Shown: positions 14,156-32,702, counted from the stretch's first letter. The stretch is 64,000 nucleotides of DNA from Bugula neritina (GCA_964035545.1 OZ037767.1:5783207-5847206), one strand, 5' to 3'. Notes: generated by a model from the sequence alone, not told the origin. Translations and numbers: made by a program.

Positions 14156-14268
14156 AAGCAGCACTGAGTTGGTAGTCACTGAGCGCATTAGTTGGTTGGG
14201 AGTTTGGTGTTTGAACACCAATTTGTATACACATCCTGTACTAAATCATCCCCAATTCAGTGCTGCTT
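14156..14268. mobile_element. Foldback (MITE-like) element
   Basis: AAGCAGCACTGAGTTGG at 14156-14172 pairs with CCAATTCAGTGCTGCTT at 14252-14268, 16 of 17 positions. The inside contains a B-box-like palindrome GGTGTTTGAACACC. Terminal AAGCAG resembles the arms of the foldback at 3463-3598, so they may belong to one family. Confidence 0.6.
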
Positions 14269-14367
14269 TTATATTTCCCATTTACCTTTTGGAGCTCACT
14301 AATTCAAGTAGCAATACCAGCATGATGACTTGCTCAATACCTAAATTAATCTTATACACTCAAGCTA

Positions 14368-14590
14368 GTTAGCAGCTGTGGTCTAGGGGTTAGAGCATTT
14401 GCCTAGTGAACACAAGGTCATAGGTTTGAGCCTGGACAAAGGTCATTGGTGATGTTAGGAGGAGCATCCAGTCATAATTGCTCCTGTGCCTCATGTATTC
14501 AAATAAGTCCTTAGCCCGCTTTAACAAAAACTCTTTCCATCGGGTTTCTCACAGGGATAGTGACTGTAAACTTGCGTAGGTTTTTTTCAA
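14368..14590 (+). mobile_element. tRNA-derived SINE, copy 3
   Basis: The best preserved copy. Head GCTGTGGTCTAGGGGTTAGA, B-box-like GGTTTGAGCCT, the shared body AAAGGTCATTGGTGATGTTA and TCATAATTGCTCCTGTGCC, and a tail with TTTCTCACAGGGATAGTGAC running into a T-rich end. It lies in the C-B spacer. Confidence 0.85.
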
Positions 14591-15581
14591 GCCAGTTGGC
14601 ACCATTTTGCTTAGATACATTGCACAGTTAACCTCAACACGATGCAGTTGACATGACTTGCTTGCTGCAATGGGTTCTGTTAACTTCACATAAGCAAGCT
14701 TGATAAATCAGCTGATGTGCAAACAATAGCTTGTGTCGACCATAATTTAAAAAGATGTTTAAAAAGATTATATAACAGCTCAAGGTAGTAATTTTATTGT
14801 GAAATGCCGATTATTTGGGTGCCAATAAGAAACAACTACAATGGTATCATTACAAAGTATTTAGGAGCTATAATATTACCGATAACAATTTATATACCAG
14901 AATATAATAAAAGCCCATGCTACTATGAATATATAGCTATAGTGTATAGAATATATATTTATATGTTTAGCTATTACATTCTGTCTACTCCTTAATCCTT
15001 TTATTAATACTTGCAGATTTATACTACAAAATCAATAATTAATATGAGACAAACCTTGTTTTCAGCTTTTTTGTTTAAATTACTTGCTTTAAACATACTT
15101 TTAATCAGTTTTAAAGCAGAAAGTTTTCGAACACATTGTCTTTCCATGCACAAAGGTAATGCGAATGTATGGCTACTCAGCTATCACAGTGTCTGTCAGT
15201 GACTGAAGGTCAGTATGTAATTGAATTAGCAACTATGATGCTGATACAGTGGGAGACAGCAAGTTCTGGTTGTAATAAATATGCTTTGATGTAAATCACA
15301 AGGCTTAATGAAATTAAATTTTAAATTCCATAGAAAATTACTATAATATAAGCAAATATCCCTTAAGAGTTTCAGACTAGTATATGTAACCACAGGGACT
15401 CTCTTAAGGAATACCAGTTAAATTTAATTAAACATTCTATATAATATTCTATATAATATTCTATATGTTTTATATATTATAAGCTTACATACCAATGCAA
15501 TGCTTGTTAGCCTACTTTAAGAGTAGATTGAATTAATAAAAGTTGGATAATTATTATGAATTATCTGACTAGTAAGATAGG

Positions 15582-18500
15582 TTACAATATATTTTGGTAT
15601 TGGCTTTTTGCCATAAACATGTTGGCTTCTTCGATGGTTTCCGGAATTTTCTTCTTGTTAGTTTCTGGCAAGAAGTAGGAGCTGACTGCACCGAGTAGCA
15701 TTGCAATGCCGAAGACCAATGCAGCAAGACCTGGTCCAAACACTGTTTCTACATGTAAATTCTGTAACAGCACAAGACATAGTTATTGAAAAGTTGATTC
15801 ATAGAAATAACTCAAGTGCATAAATTGCTGAAATAAAATTTGAATTTACTGAAGTGTATACAAATAAAAAATTTATTTCAACAATTGTCATTCAAAAGAA
15901 AGCAAAAATAAATTGAATTGACATTTTTCTTAAAATAATGCAAAAAAAACTAAATTTTAGAATAAGTTTTTTATCTCAGTTTAATGCTATAGTAAATAAT
16001 GGCTATATATCATTGGGAATACAGCATTGTGGTTCTTTATTTATTATTTTGTACTCCAACCTGCTTAACTTGACTTACCAAGTCAACAATTACAGGTGAA
16101 AGAAGGATTCCTATTCGTGCAGCTAGTGATGACAACCCAATCAAAGTGGACCTCAGAGTTGTAGGATAAATCTCCATACTCCAGAAATAAGCAAATGTGA
16201 ATACTGCTGATATTCCCATTTTACCCAACATGGATACTATGATTATTACATAATAGTGTTCTGAAACAAAAATAGGCCAAAGATATTAAAGAAATGATTA
16301 ATTTTCATTTCACAATAACTTGAGACAAAAGAGCAGCATGTCAAAAGTCAAATAAAATAACATTTTTTACCTTCATATTGATAAAAACCAAATTTATTAG
16401 TTTATAAGATGTAAAGATTAAATAAAATGCACATAAAGTAATATCTCTGCAGTAGACGCAAGATGAAAAAAGTTTTTTTATATAATATCTCTGTGCAGAT
16501 TTAACCTAGATACGTTTGAGTACAATAGACTTACTGGAAAGGTCCATGTATACAATAAGAAATGATGAAGATATCAATGAGATGGCTCCAAGTGACAGGT
16601 TGAAAACAGTGATGCACTTCCTGCCAAGTTTTTGAGAGAGAAGAATAAACACGATGCTCGGCAAATCAGGAAGTCCCGAGAGAATGACGTTGTTGACGTA
16701 AATACTACCAGCGTGGTTAGACACGTTGAAACTTAGCCCATAGTAACTAAGTCCAGCTACAAACCTACAAACAAAATAACAGTCTTTAAGTAATCAAAAA
16801 CTAAAACAAGGTGGAAACTGGCAAGTATAGCGGGATATAAACAAATGTTAAGCAACTAAATCGTTCAAACAAAGGCTATCACTATAAAATTTCTTAACAG
16901 ATTTATAAAAATAAAACTCTTTAAATGCTGCTTTCAACTGTGCAAAAGAACCAACACTTTAGTGAAAGTAAGGCCACTCATATCCTTTCTTTCTTTCTAA
17001 AAATATAAACTTCAACTAAGATAGTTTATGCTGTTATTAAGACAAAAAGGAAAATCTAAAATACTGCCTGCAGCTATAGCAGTAAATACGGTTATACGAT
17101 AAAAATGAAAGTAATATCTTTGTATCACAATTTAAGTTAAGTGTAGCAATTTAAAGGAGCAGCCATTGCTACCAGACCAGGATAAAGTAGAAATAGGTGA
17201 GAAAATTTGAAATAATCCGCTCTACTTACCAGAGATAAAACAAAAGAAGTGTGCGTTTGAACAGAACTGGTGCCTGAAGAATTACTCTAAGTTTATCTGT
17301 TTTTGGAGTGTTGCTCTCTTCTTTCACCTCTTCTATAAATTTTTCCGCTATAGGCTTGCCATTCTTAGATGCAATATGCTTAAACAAAGCTTCAGCTTCC
17401 TCAATCTGTCCATTAATTATCAGAAAGTGTGGCGTTTCTTTGAGGAATCTAGTGATTTTAAAAAACATTATTTATTTTAAAAATAATGCGACAAGTTTGC
17501 TAAAAATCTGCTCTAAAGCATTTCAACTATAATTAAGCAACAAAATAATTTTGCGTCAAGCTGTATACAGTGTTAGTTCGTAGTATGTACTAACACTTAT
17601 ATTATAATGTTATTAAATGCATGGATAAATTTATTTAGATTTTAGTTGCTTTCCTTTAAAAAGTCCAATGAGTTCAGACAGTTTAGTTACCAGATAAACT
17701 TTAACATAGCATAAAAATATGATTACACTCTATGCATTATTACCAATAAGGTGGGCCAACTTATAAATAAACACATCATTAACCATTGTTATCTCAATAT
17801 AGCTGATTTGCATTTCTTACACAATAAAAGAGAATCCTACTGCTATTGGTATGATTGAAATTATCAGTTGAAACCAATTCCAATCCTGGACATAGTACGC
17901 CAGCACAGAAGTGAACACAACTCCTGATGGCCAGAACAAACTTTGAACAGACACTGCGTAGACTCTTAGACTCGGTCCAGTGATTTCCATAACTGAAACA
18001 ACATAACACGCATAATTATTTTATTCTTCAAGCTACAGAAACCCATGGAGATAAGAGTGATAGGGCCTAGTATGTGCTAGATCATGAGGTCAGTTCCTGG
18101 CAGCGTCATTGGTGATGACGAATCACTTATTAGATACTTATTAATCATACAATTTTACTAATGATACATATGAGTCATGATTTAGTTGGGTAAACCCACC
18201 CATGATGTGTGATATCACAAGAGCCCCGACTAAACACGAGGTAATTATAAACCTCAGAGCAGCAAACATGTAGTAATTCAGAGAGAATGCTGCAAGCATG
18301 CCTGCTATTCCAGCGGTAAAATAAGTGCCTATTATGGTTAACCTTCTGCCATATCTAAAACAAAACCATTATATAGTTAGCACAACATAAGAAATCTTTC
18401 TTTCAGGTAAGCTAACAAAATAAGAAAATGTTATTATTTTCTTATTTTGTTACCTTCTGCCATATCTAAAACAAAACCATTATATAGTTAGCACAACATA

Positions 18501-20023
18501 AGAAATCTTTCTTTCAGGTAAGCTAACAAAATAAGAAAATGTTATTATTTTCTATAATGTTTTTTTTTATATTAATTGCTGCCATTTACAGGTCAGTGCT
18601 AGGAATGATGGAGTTACCAAACTTTACTGATTGATAAAGTTATTTAACCAATATGGCATATGAAATTATTCTCTTACGATTGATAAATCAGGTTACCTTT
18701 ATATTATAGAGAAATTGCACTATACTACCGATCTCTATGTGTACTTATTGGTTGAATAACTAAGTTTTAAAGTACTACCTATCAGCTAATGGCCCCATGG
18801 TAAGAGATCCAACCAGCAGTCCACTGGTTGACGCAACTTTAACAGCAGTGCTAATCCAGAGCTGGTCACAAAACATTCCAAACTGAAACACATAAATTTG
18901 ACTGGCTAAGCAACTCAGGAATAAAATTTTAATCAACTTATGTACAGAGATATACATTTAAAATTAGCTTAGATGTCTATCAGAGCTCTATAACTGTACT
19001 AAACTCAATAGAAGGAAGTTAAGTCAGCTGTGCAAATTTGCTGTTTTAAATAAAACTGGTGTCACTGAAGCTATGTGAGAAGAAAATATCCTTTGGAAAA
19101 CTTTGACATTTGAAATTGTATCATATACGTAAATTATAAGCGACTGCAGTATGCAAGCACAGCAAATAATTTCTTCGTAAGAATTTTTTGTTCCAAACCT
19201 GCAGTCATAAAATATAGCGATAGAGATTTGAAACTGAAACATGTATGCTAATTGAGAATGGCAGATGTAGGATAAAGGAAGATGAATTTAAAAAAATACC
19301 TCCTCAATCAGAGTGACTCCAGTGTGAACTGATTTGTCAAATACATATTGTTTACAGAAGTCTGCTGTTTGATTATTAATTATCCCATTACTGCTGTTAT
19401 AAATCTTGCAAGAGCTCAATGTGCCGTCTTCATCAACTGGTATCCATTGATATATTGATTGATTGTGAACTTCACTGAATGGGAAGTATGTATCATTTTC
19501 ATAGCCTGGGATCTTGCATCTAAAATTGTGGTATTTATTATCGAAAAGTTCATTTAAAATAGATCTACAATCTGTCTATATAAATTCTCACTTATTCTAA
19601 AGCAGTTAAGTTGCCATCCAAAAGCAATTAGTGGGTAACAACCAATGGCTTTTAAAAAATTAGAAACTTGTAATATAACTATAAAACCACACGAGTGAAG
19701 AAAAAGCCTATATATAGATATTAAAAAGAATGTGCATAACTGAGGTAAATGGAATAGCTTTATATAAGAATTTAGGATGAATATGTTGTTGAGAATATCT
19801 TAATTATCTTCGAAGGCACTATATTGCAGAGTTACTTTACAGCAATTGTTAAACAAATTGTATTTTACCTGTGATCAGGTAGGATGGAGTGAAATACAAT
19901 AGCTAGTAAATGACATGAAGATATAAATGGTCCAGAGCAGATTAGCAGAACTTGTAGCCATTGGTACTTGCCGAGACCTCCAACTTTTTCAAGTATGGCA
20001 TCGACGTTATAGTTAGCCACCAT
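15582..20023 (-). CDS. SLC22-like organic ion transporter, gene C (complete, 9 exons)
   Basis: Complete 538-residue SLC22/MFS transporter. Exons: 19869-20023, 19300-19519, 18779-18882, 18200-18354, 17821-17992, 17230-17448, 16535-16764, 16079-16260, 15582-15761. I chose the ATG at 20021-20023 because MVANYNVDAILEKVGGLGKYQW then matches the start of its paralogues; an upstream in-frame ATG would add nine residues. Motifs: LADRYGRRL, FLKETPHFLI, SQKLGRK, EIYPTTLRSTLIG, ARIGILLSP (Arg in TM11) and YFLPETNKKKIPET. It is the most diverged member: exon 2 is 220 nt with a changed second half (extra sequons NSS, NQT), and only a central block matches the others exactly. At the end of exon 9 the paralogues have a splice donor (TCA|GTATG). 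Here the site reads CCAATACC, so translation runs to TAA and there is no tail exon. Confidence 0.93.
18068..18125 (+). mobile_element. SINE fragment
   Basis: A short stretch around CTAGATCATGAGGTCAGTTCCTGG and GTCATTGGTGATGA resembles the middle of the SINE head and body at 14400-14455. Truncated and diverged. It lies in intron 4 of gene C. Confidence 0.4.
18341..18553. repeat. Direct 102-bp duplication over the exon 4 splice acceptor of gene C
   Basis: Bases 18341-18442 and 18452-18553 are identical and separated by 9 bp. The unit contains the last part of intron 3 with its acceptor and the first 14 nt of exon 4 (read on the minus strand). The copy further from exon 4 is therefore a decoy acceptor ending at 18466. 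Splicing to it would run through AGAAGG into an in-frame TAA within a few codons. Confidence 0.9.
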
Positions 20024-21294
20024 GCTTACACACCACAGCTTACACACCACAGCTCACTCTATACAACTCACTCTATACAGATCATTATACGCAGTATAAG
20101 CACTACTTCTGTACTGCTATTATAGTCAAGAGTGAGTCAGAAAAGGCACGCAGACTGGCAATAGAAATATCTACTGTAAACTTTCACATATTAACCTTAA
20201 TGTGTTTCTCCTTAATGTATACCAATAACTGAAATTTTAATCCAATACTTTTAGATCGCACTTACTGTTTATATGATTAGTTAAACTGGTTGTAGTGATT
20301 GCCATATATTAAAAATTTAAACATAATTTCCATCCTAACGAAATAAGTACAATAATCGATTTACTTTAAATTTAGATATTTAGAAATAAAGATGTTTTAG
20401 GAATATTTGATAACTTATTATTCAAATACCATTAAAAGCATTCATTATTTTTATTGCACAAAATTAATAAAAAAATTTAATTTTCTTTTAATTAAGCATC
20501 ATGGCAGGTCACATAGAGCCAAAATTGATATCTATACAGTAACTATGTTGCCCATACTAAACAAAGTACCACTTCAAAGGGTTGTTCTATCACTTTAATA
20601 CATTATTATACTCAGTAAACCTTATTCAGGTGTGACTGCCGGTATACTAGCTCCTTCTAGACTAAAATGCTGGTACAATATACATATAATACAATAGTAT
20701 GACATGTTTTACATAGTCAACACTACTTGATATGCATTTAGTTCTCATTTTTGCTCAGCAATTCTAGCTACCAAAACTGGGTACTTTATTTTTCTCAAAT
20801 TTTTTAAAAGTAATTTAGAAAATTATTATTTCAATAAAAAGTGGATAACTCCATTTGTTGTTGTAACCCCAAGTTATCCCACCAATTCTGACAGACAGTC
20901 ACAATTTATTGTTCTTTATGCAAAAATCTTCAGATGGTTATTTTTAGTTAGGAAACAGCAAAAGAAAATCGTATTGCAGCAGCACGTTTTAAATGCATAA
21001 TGCATAATGCATAGAATATATGAACCAGCAAAAAGATAGTATTATAGTACTTACATTGATACACTGTATACTCCACCAGCAGTGGGTAGCAGTGTATACT
21101 ATTCTCAGGGAGATTTCAGTCTCTAGTTTGAAACATTTTTAGCTACTGTGCTTCTAAGGCATGACTCAAAAGTCTTATAACAGTTTGCCAGTGATTGATG
21201 TGAAGTTTGACTGAGATATTCCACTTTGGATAAAAAAATAGAGAGGAGAAAACTCCATCTTGTTTACTCAATATTACTTGCTTTAAAGTTAAAC

Positions 21295-21430
21295 ATGTGT
21301 GCGTGTGTGCGTGGTGTGTGTGTGTGTGGTGTGCGTGGTGTGTGTGGTGTGTGTGGTGTGTGTGGTGTGTGTGTGTGTGTGTGTGTGGTGTGCGTGTGTG
21401 TGGTGTGTGTGGTGTGTGCGTGTGTGTGTT
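21295..21430. repeat. (TG)n/TGTGGTG microsatellite
   Basis: Interrupted GTGTGTGG/GTGCGTGT units over about 135 bp. The Cys/Val reading frames across it are repeat artefacts. Confidence 0.95.
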
Positions 21431-22460
21431 TGTTTTTTTTACAACATATATAGCATATATAAAAAGTTACGCAATATAAAAATATTATAAAGTGGGCACA
21501 TTATATAAAGAACCTGCTTCTACATTCTATAACATGCTTAAAATATTTTCATGCTGACGTCTAAAACAACCTTTCACCATTGCCATTACTGCTGTATTAT
21601 ACAAGCTGTGTAGCTGTGCTGCAGGTAGTACCCAATGTTCTGATTTAAAACTAATTCAATACTAAAAGTATATTTCTCAAAGAAAGTTGAACATGCAGTA
21701 ACATAATATTACAATCAAATATTGTATAAAAAAGATTTCCGCCTAACTCCCCAATAACACTTTAGATGTTACCTTTTATGTTTTGACCCCCAAACAGATA
21801 AATTGATATTTTCCAACTCAGATTTGACTAAAGAATTTCTTATGCAACGTACGACATACCTAAAATATTATTATTTTAGTTTAAGCTACATTCAAGCTGA
21901 ATATTAAATAGAAGCACGCATACATTGCCTGATAACATCAAATTAAGTTGACACTAGAATCTTAATTTCATAGTGTCCCAATCTTATTGATGTGAAACCT
22001 TCAATTACCTAGCTTGCATATATAATCAATATAAACAAATCTTTATACTAATTATAGATCATGTTGTTGTTTATATATAGTCAAAACTTTGAATAAATCA
22101 AACATGTAAACACTCCATATATAAGAAAATACATTGAGGGTTTAAATGGCGGTTTATTGCCAGTACTTCAAGCACCAACAAATTGAATTTATATTTCACA
22201 GTATAAATTTCCATTTATAGGTAAAGTTTTTATACTTTAGTTTTATTTAAACCTGCTGTTTAATTAGTCTTTTTAATGTGTAATGGCATTGGGTATTTGC
22301 AAAATTATTTAATTAGATACTAACTTTTCTTTTTCAAACATTTTAATTAGGCCTAACAAGCAAACTAAATATTGTTGACATCATTGAAAGTTAAAATAAA
22401 ATGCTATAATTAAAAACGGTATTTATTCAGTATTAAATTGTACATATGACACTGAATGAT

Positions 22461-22510
22461 GTAGAAGAATTATGGTAGATGCTGCAACTTGTAGAAGAAT
22501 TATGGTAGAT
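22461..22510. repeat. 30-bp tandem repeat upstream of gene D (two copies)
   Basis: GTAGAAGAATTATGGTAGAT begins at 22461 and again at 22491, about 70-115 bp before the ATG of gene D. The inverted duplicate E has the same motif four times at 41421-41548. Confidence 0.9.
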
Positions 22511-22576
22511 CCTATTTATACAAGCTGCAAACTAGTGATCTCAAATCAGTAACTGATAGCAGCTTGTCTAGAAAGC

Positions 22577-28845
<6,269 letters not shown>

Positions 28846-29858
28846 AGTTTCTTCTCAAAATGAAAAACACAGCATTTTTGAGAATACTGTAATGTCTAGC
28901 ATTAGTATCTAAATAGCATGCAATAACTTTAGAATGCTCTGCTAATATTTTTGTCTTCGAAGCCTGTTTTCAACTTGTATAAGATATAAATAATTATATA
29001 CTAGTTGAACTATTTTGACACAGCAATAGCACATTTAATAAAGCAGCATGCCAGTATATTATCCCAATTTTCAAATTTTAATAAAACTAATAACTATAAT
29101 TATGACTACAACTTGGTTCTGTGGGTCATTAATTGCTATAAATTAGAACTATGCTCCTATTATAGAAATTCTTTGTACAGTACTTGCTAGATTAGTAGCA
29201 TTTATTGCAAATTCTGTAGAAACATGCTTAAAAATATATAATAAAATTCTTGGCCAATCAAAGCTATTAAACTACAATAATTGCACGTTTGCAGTTATCT
29301 CTCTTGATAATATAATTACTAATTGTTAACAGCTCAACATTGTAGAAATTAGCAATAATACAAGTTTATCGTAGAAAATAGATGCTTGCTAGATGGAGCC
29401 TAATTTGTTTCTATTTCTATAGAAACTTGATATGAAATTATTCATATTATTATTATTTTATTGTTGATAATAATGCAGTATAATAAAAAATAGCTAAAAA
29501 TGGCAAATTAAAATTATTTGTTAACTTTGAAATGTCTCATACAATAAAATAATTTTAAAAATGTGTAATAACAGTCATAATGCCTTAACACAAACTTTTG
29601 ACAATTGAGCATTGTTCTAATTATTTTGTGGTATATCACAAATAATGGTCATGAGTAAAAAATTCCTGACTAAAATTGTTATCCAATAAGATGATTACAA
29701 ATCAGTGATAAAGCCATTACGGCCAATTAAAAAATTACAATTGTCTTCCGATTGTTATTTTTCTTAAAAAAGGAAGCAGATTTTGATGAAAAATCAGTCA
29801 AGCTTAATCATCAAAACTATACCAACAGCTAAGAAGATTACAGAGAACCTTCAAAGAG
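28846..29858. other. Spacer between gene D and the small unknown gene
   Basis: 3' UTR of gene D (AATAAA at 29037) followed by AT-rich DNA. This is the left part of the centre of the D/E inverted duplication. No other feature seen. Confidence 0.6.
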
Positions 29859-31226
29859 ATGTCTGAAGTAACTACAGAGATTCAGCTCAATATGATACCA
29901 GTGATAAAGGAGGGGAGTCAGTTGGACTGGAAATCACATCAGAGCAGTGATGACATGTACGTTATTGTCCCAGACAGAAGGTCACCGTCGGACATTGACT
30001 ATTACAGTAAGTAGATTTTATGTTTATAATATTAGTTGTTGTATTCAGACCGAATTCATTATACATGGTGTGGCCCCAGAATGCAATTAAAATGAGAACT
30101 GCATGCAGCCTCAAATAATTTAATAAATTTATATATAGACTGTAAATACTTTTCATGGCCAAAGCATACGTATAACTTGTTTCATTATGTTTAAAGAGTT
30201 TAGCTGCAGTGTCTTAATGCGTAAAATTTCTTTTCAGTGGATTCGACGAAAAATCTAAAATATCAAATCTGGTTCGTCAAACAAAATGGTAAGTATTCAA
30301 ACTATACGAAGACTAATTATAGTAGACATTTCAAAACTAACAGCACTAAACATGCCATGGTACAACCATCACGCTAACTGCATAGTATATATTGGACTTA
30401 ATGCTTGAGAATTTATCAAATATTTACACCTAAGCGTGTATAGTACTTTGCTAGAGATGACACTCCATAATCTTGTGAATTATATTTTGTAGATATCCAT
30501 ATGGATGCGGTGGCGAATGCCACAGTGCAGGCAATGAAGAAGCGTTACCTGCACTGGAGATTATGGGAAAAAGGTAAACTGGTGTACCCTCTGAAAATGA
30601 AAGACCAACTCCTCCACATGAGCCACCTCACCAGCCAAGGTACACCAGTCTGGTGTCTTCCCACAACAGTGGGTAAGTCAATAGTTATGTTGTTGAGATA
30701 CCAAGCTGTTAGAAACATGCTAACAAGGTAGCAGTATTGGAATGTATCAAGTCGATAACAAATGCATGAGAGGAAAATATTGTAGTATGTCTGTCGCCAT
30801 GCTCAAATATTCATGTAGTATTCGTATTAGTATTCTCACCATAGCCACCACTTAATATATCATAAAAGTATTAGGTTAGTATACTGTTATTGTATCAACT
30901 GTGTATTTCAATATTTGTAGAAGTGATTGAAAAACAAGACCCTCTCATCCAATTTATAATCGAGCAAGGTGGCCGGCTGAGACGAGCAGATGTAAGGTAG
31001 TGGCAGATCCATGAAGTAAGTATAAGAGTATGGCTTTTATCTTCTGCATATCTTATATCACTGCTCACTCGCTACTTTGTTTTGTTTTATCATACTTCTT
31101 CACCTTGTAACAATTTGATTAATTTATTTACAGAAATATAGAGCAATGGAAAAAGTGGGCATTTGTGCTGCTGTGGGTCTAGCTGCCACTGCCTTAGAGT
31201 ATGCTGCCTATAAAACATTCTTTTGA
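29859..31226 (+). CDS. Unrecognised small multi-exon gene
   Basis: I do not recognise a family. Four exons join in one open frame, each with good splice borders and all in phase 1: 29859-30006 (MSEVTTEIQLNMIPV...), 30238-30288 (KYQIWFVKQNG), 30493-30672 (ATVQAMKKRYLHWRLWEKG, then GTPVWCLPTTV) and from 30921 (EVIEKQDPLIQFIIEQGG, then RLRRADVR). Three ends are possible. (1) Stop TAG at 30998-31000, 152 residues. (2) Donor at 30997 joined to the acceptor before 31142, 179 residues, adding a hydrophobic C-terminal segment (VGICAAVGLAATALEYAAYK) and stop TGA at 31224-31226. (3) The same donor joined to the acceptor before 31134, 167 residues, ending WAFVLLWV. A poly(A) signal at 31280-31285 supports transcription through the last exon. 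With option 2 it would be a tail-anchored membrane protein. The gene lies alone between the arms of the D/E duplication. Confidence 0.6.
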
Positions 31227-32702
31227 GCAGCATACTCAAAAAATATATTATTTGTTACTTACAGGTGAGGTCTTTTTTAAATAAAAACGTTTGTCCATGT
31301 TAAGGGATTGGTTTTGTATTTGATAAAAAACAGCAAAATAACATCCAAGCATGAAGCAACATTTTTAAAATAATTGCACCAACAGTTTTCAAATTTCACA
31401 TTCCAAATGATAATAATTTTGCAAGTTTGCGAAATAAAACAATGAATTATAGATTAACATTTCATAGCTTTTATTTTGGCAATACACAGAGAGCATCCAG
31501 TAGACACTTCATGCAAGCAAGCCAAATGTATTTATAATAATCATAATTTTTAGTGCAAATTATAGATAACAAATTGCAACAATTTTAAAATGGAATAATC
31601 TTGTTCCTGAACCATTAACAGCATAAATATACAAGACTAAGCCCACATTCCTTTTATAAGTGGCATAATAGTAGACCTACGTTGATTGGTTGATTACCAC
31701 CACTACTTTAAATAAAACTTTCACCCCCCCTCGCCTAGATTCAAACCCCTGACCTCCACCTTGTAAGCAGGAGAGTTGACCATTACACCATGGACCACTG
31801 GGTAAACTCAACACTTCAAGACATCATGCTGGGCAAAGACAGTGTCTGAGGGCTTATAGTACAGCAGCAAAAGATCATAAAATATTATAAAATTTCCAAC
31901 AGTGTAACTGTAGTCTAAACAATTACTTGAGTTTATAATAATTACATGATAAACTAGTTATACACAGTGTCTCCATTGCTTCCCATTATTCAATGGATGC
32001 TCATTTGATTCACTCTATGCAACTGTTCCCAAGCATGTTTCCTTACGCAAAAGAGTACATGTGAAAATAGAGTTTACCATCCTAAATTGAAAATATATTA
32101 TTCCATGTTTGCAAGTCTATTAGTTGCTATTAGTAACTTAGTCACGTTATAGACAACAGTTGTGACTATAGCAGTTTACTGCTATATAGATATCAGACTC
32201 ACAGCTAATTATACACCGCTGCCCTAAGTGAACGTATACATCAATAAAAGCTTTCAAAACACTTTTACGAAAATTTTAGACTGCACACATCAGAATATAT
32301 AATATGCCATCAACATCCGTTTTCATAGAAGTGAATTATGAATTAAAAATTAGCTTTGTGCAACTGCTTGTATTTCTAGGCCATAATTATATGTAAACTA
32401 TAATATGATTATGCTGCAGGATTATAGCATGCAATGACTATTATAATAGCTAATATTAGGAGTAAGTTAGAAATTGGTGTTATATGTTGATGAACTATTT
32501 TAATAATGTGATAGATTATAATATTATAATGATTTAAAAATGAGCTTTTAATAAAATATAAATACTATTAGTTTTGCATTCTACAATAATTGCATGTAAT
32601 TTATATACTGATATTAGACAGAATAGTATAAGCATAACAGTATTATAAAAATAAATGTTTCATGTATTATTTCATGCAAAAACAAAATACTATCATTCTG
32701 TT
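31227..32702. other. Spacer between the small gene and gene E
   Basis: Holds the AATAAA of the small gene (31280-31285), a tRNA-like SINE remnant (31718-31800) and the 3' UTR of gene E, which is read from the other strand. Otherwise AT-rich DNA with nothing recognisable. Confidence 0.6.
31718..31800 (-). mobile_element. tRNA-like SINE head or tRNA relic
   Basis: Read on the minus strand: CCATGGTGTAATGGTCAACTC (A-box-like) and GGGGTTTGAATCTAGG (B-box-like), followed by a G-rich run. It resembles the tRNA-like part next to the foldback at 3600-3665. No intact cloverleaf is apparent, so I call it a SINE or tRNA-derived remnant, not a tRNA gene. Confidence 0.45.

Larger units (their letters stand above)
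13278..15581. other. Spacer between genes C and B, with mobile elements
   Basis: About 2.3 kb between the stop of C and the start of B. It contains a foldback element (14156-14268) and a SINE (14368-14590). The rest is AT-rich with no supported coding sequence; short open frames here have no recognisable content. Confidence 0.6.
20024..22576. other. Head-to-head spacer between genes C and D
   Basis: About 2.55 kb shared upstream region of two divergent genes. Just upstream of C there are small tandem duplications (CACACCACAGCT twice, CACTCTATACA twice). A (TG)n tract lies at 21295-21430 and a 30-bp repeat at 22461-22510 before D. No coding sequence is supported. Confidence 0.6.

Noticed and set aside
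14368-14440. tRNA gene
   Set aside because: A and B boxes are present, but no sound cloverleaf is visible and the body and tail recur in other copies, so it is a SINE head.
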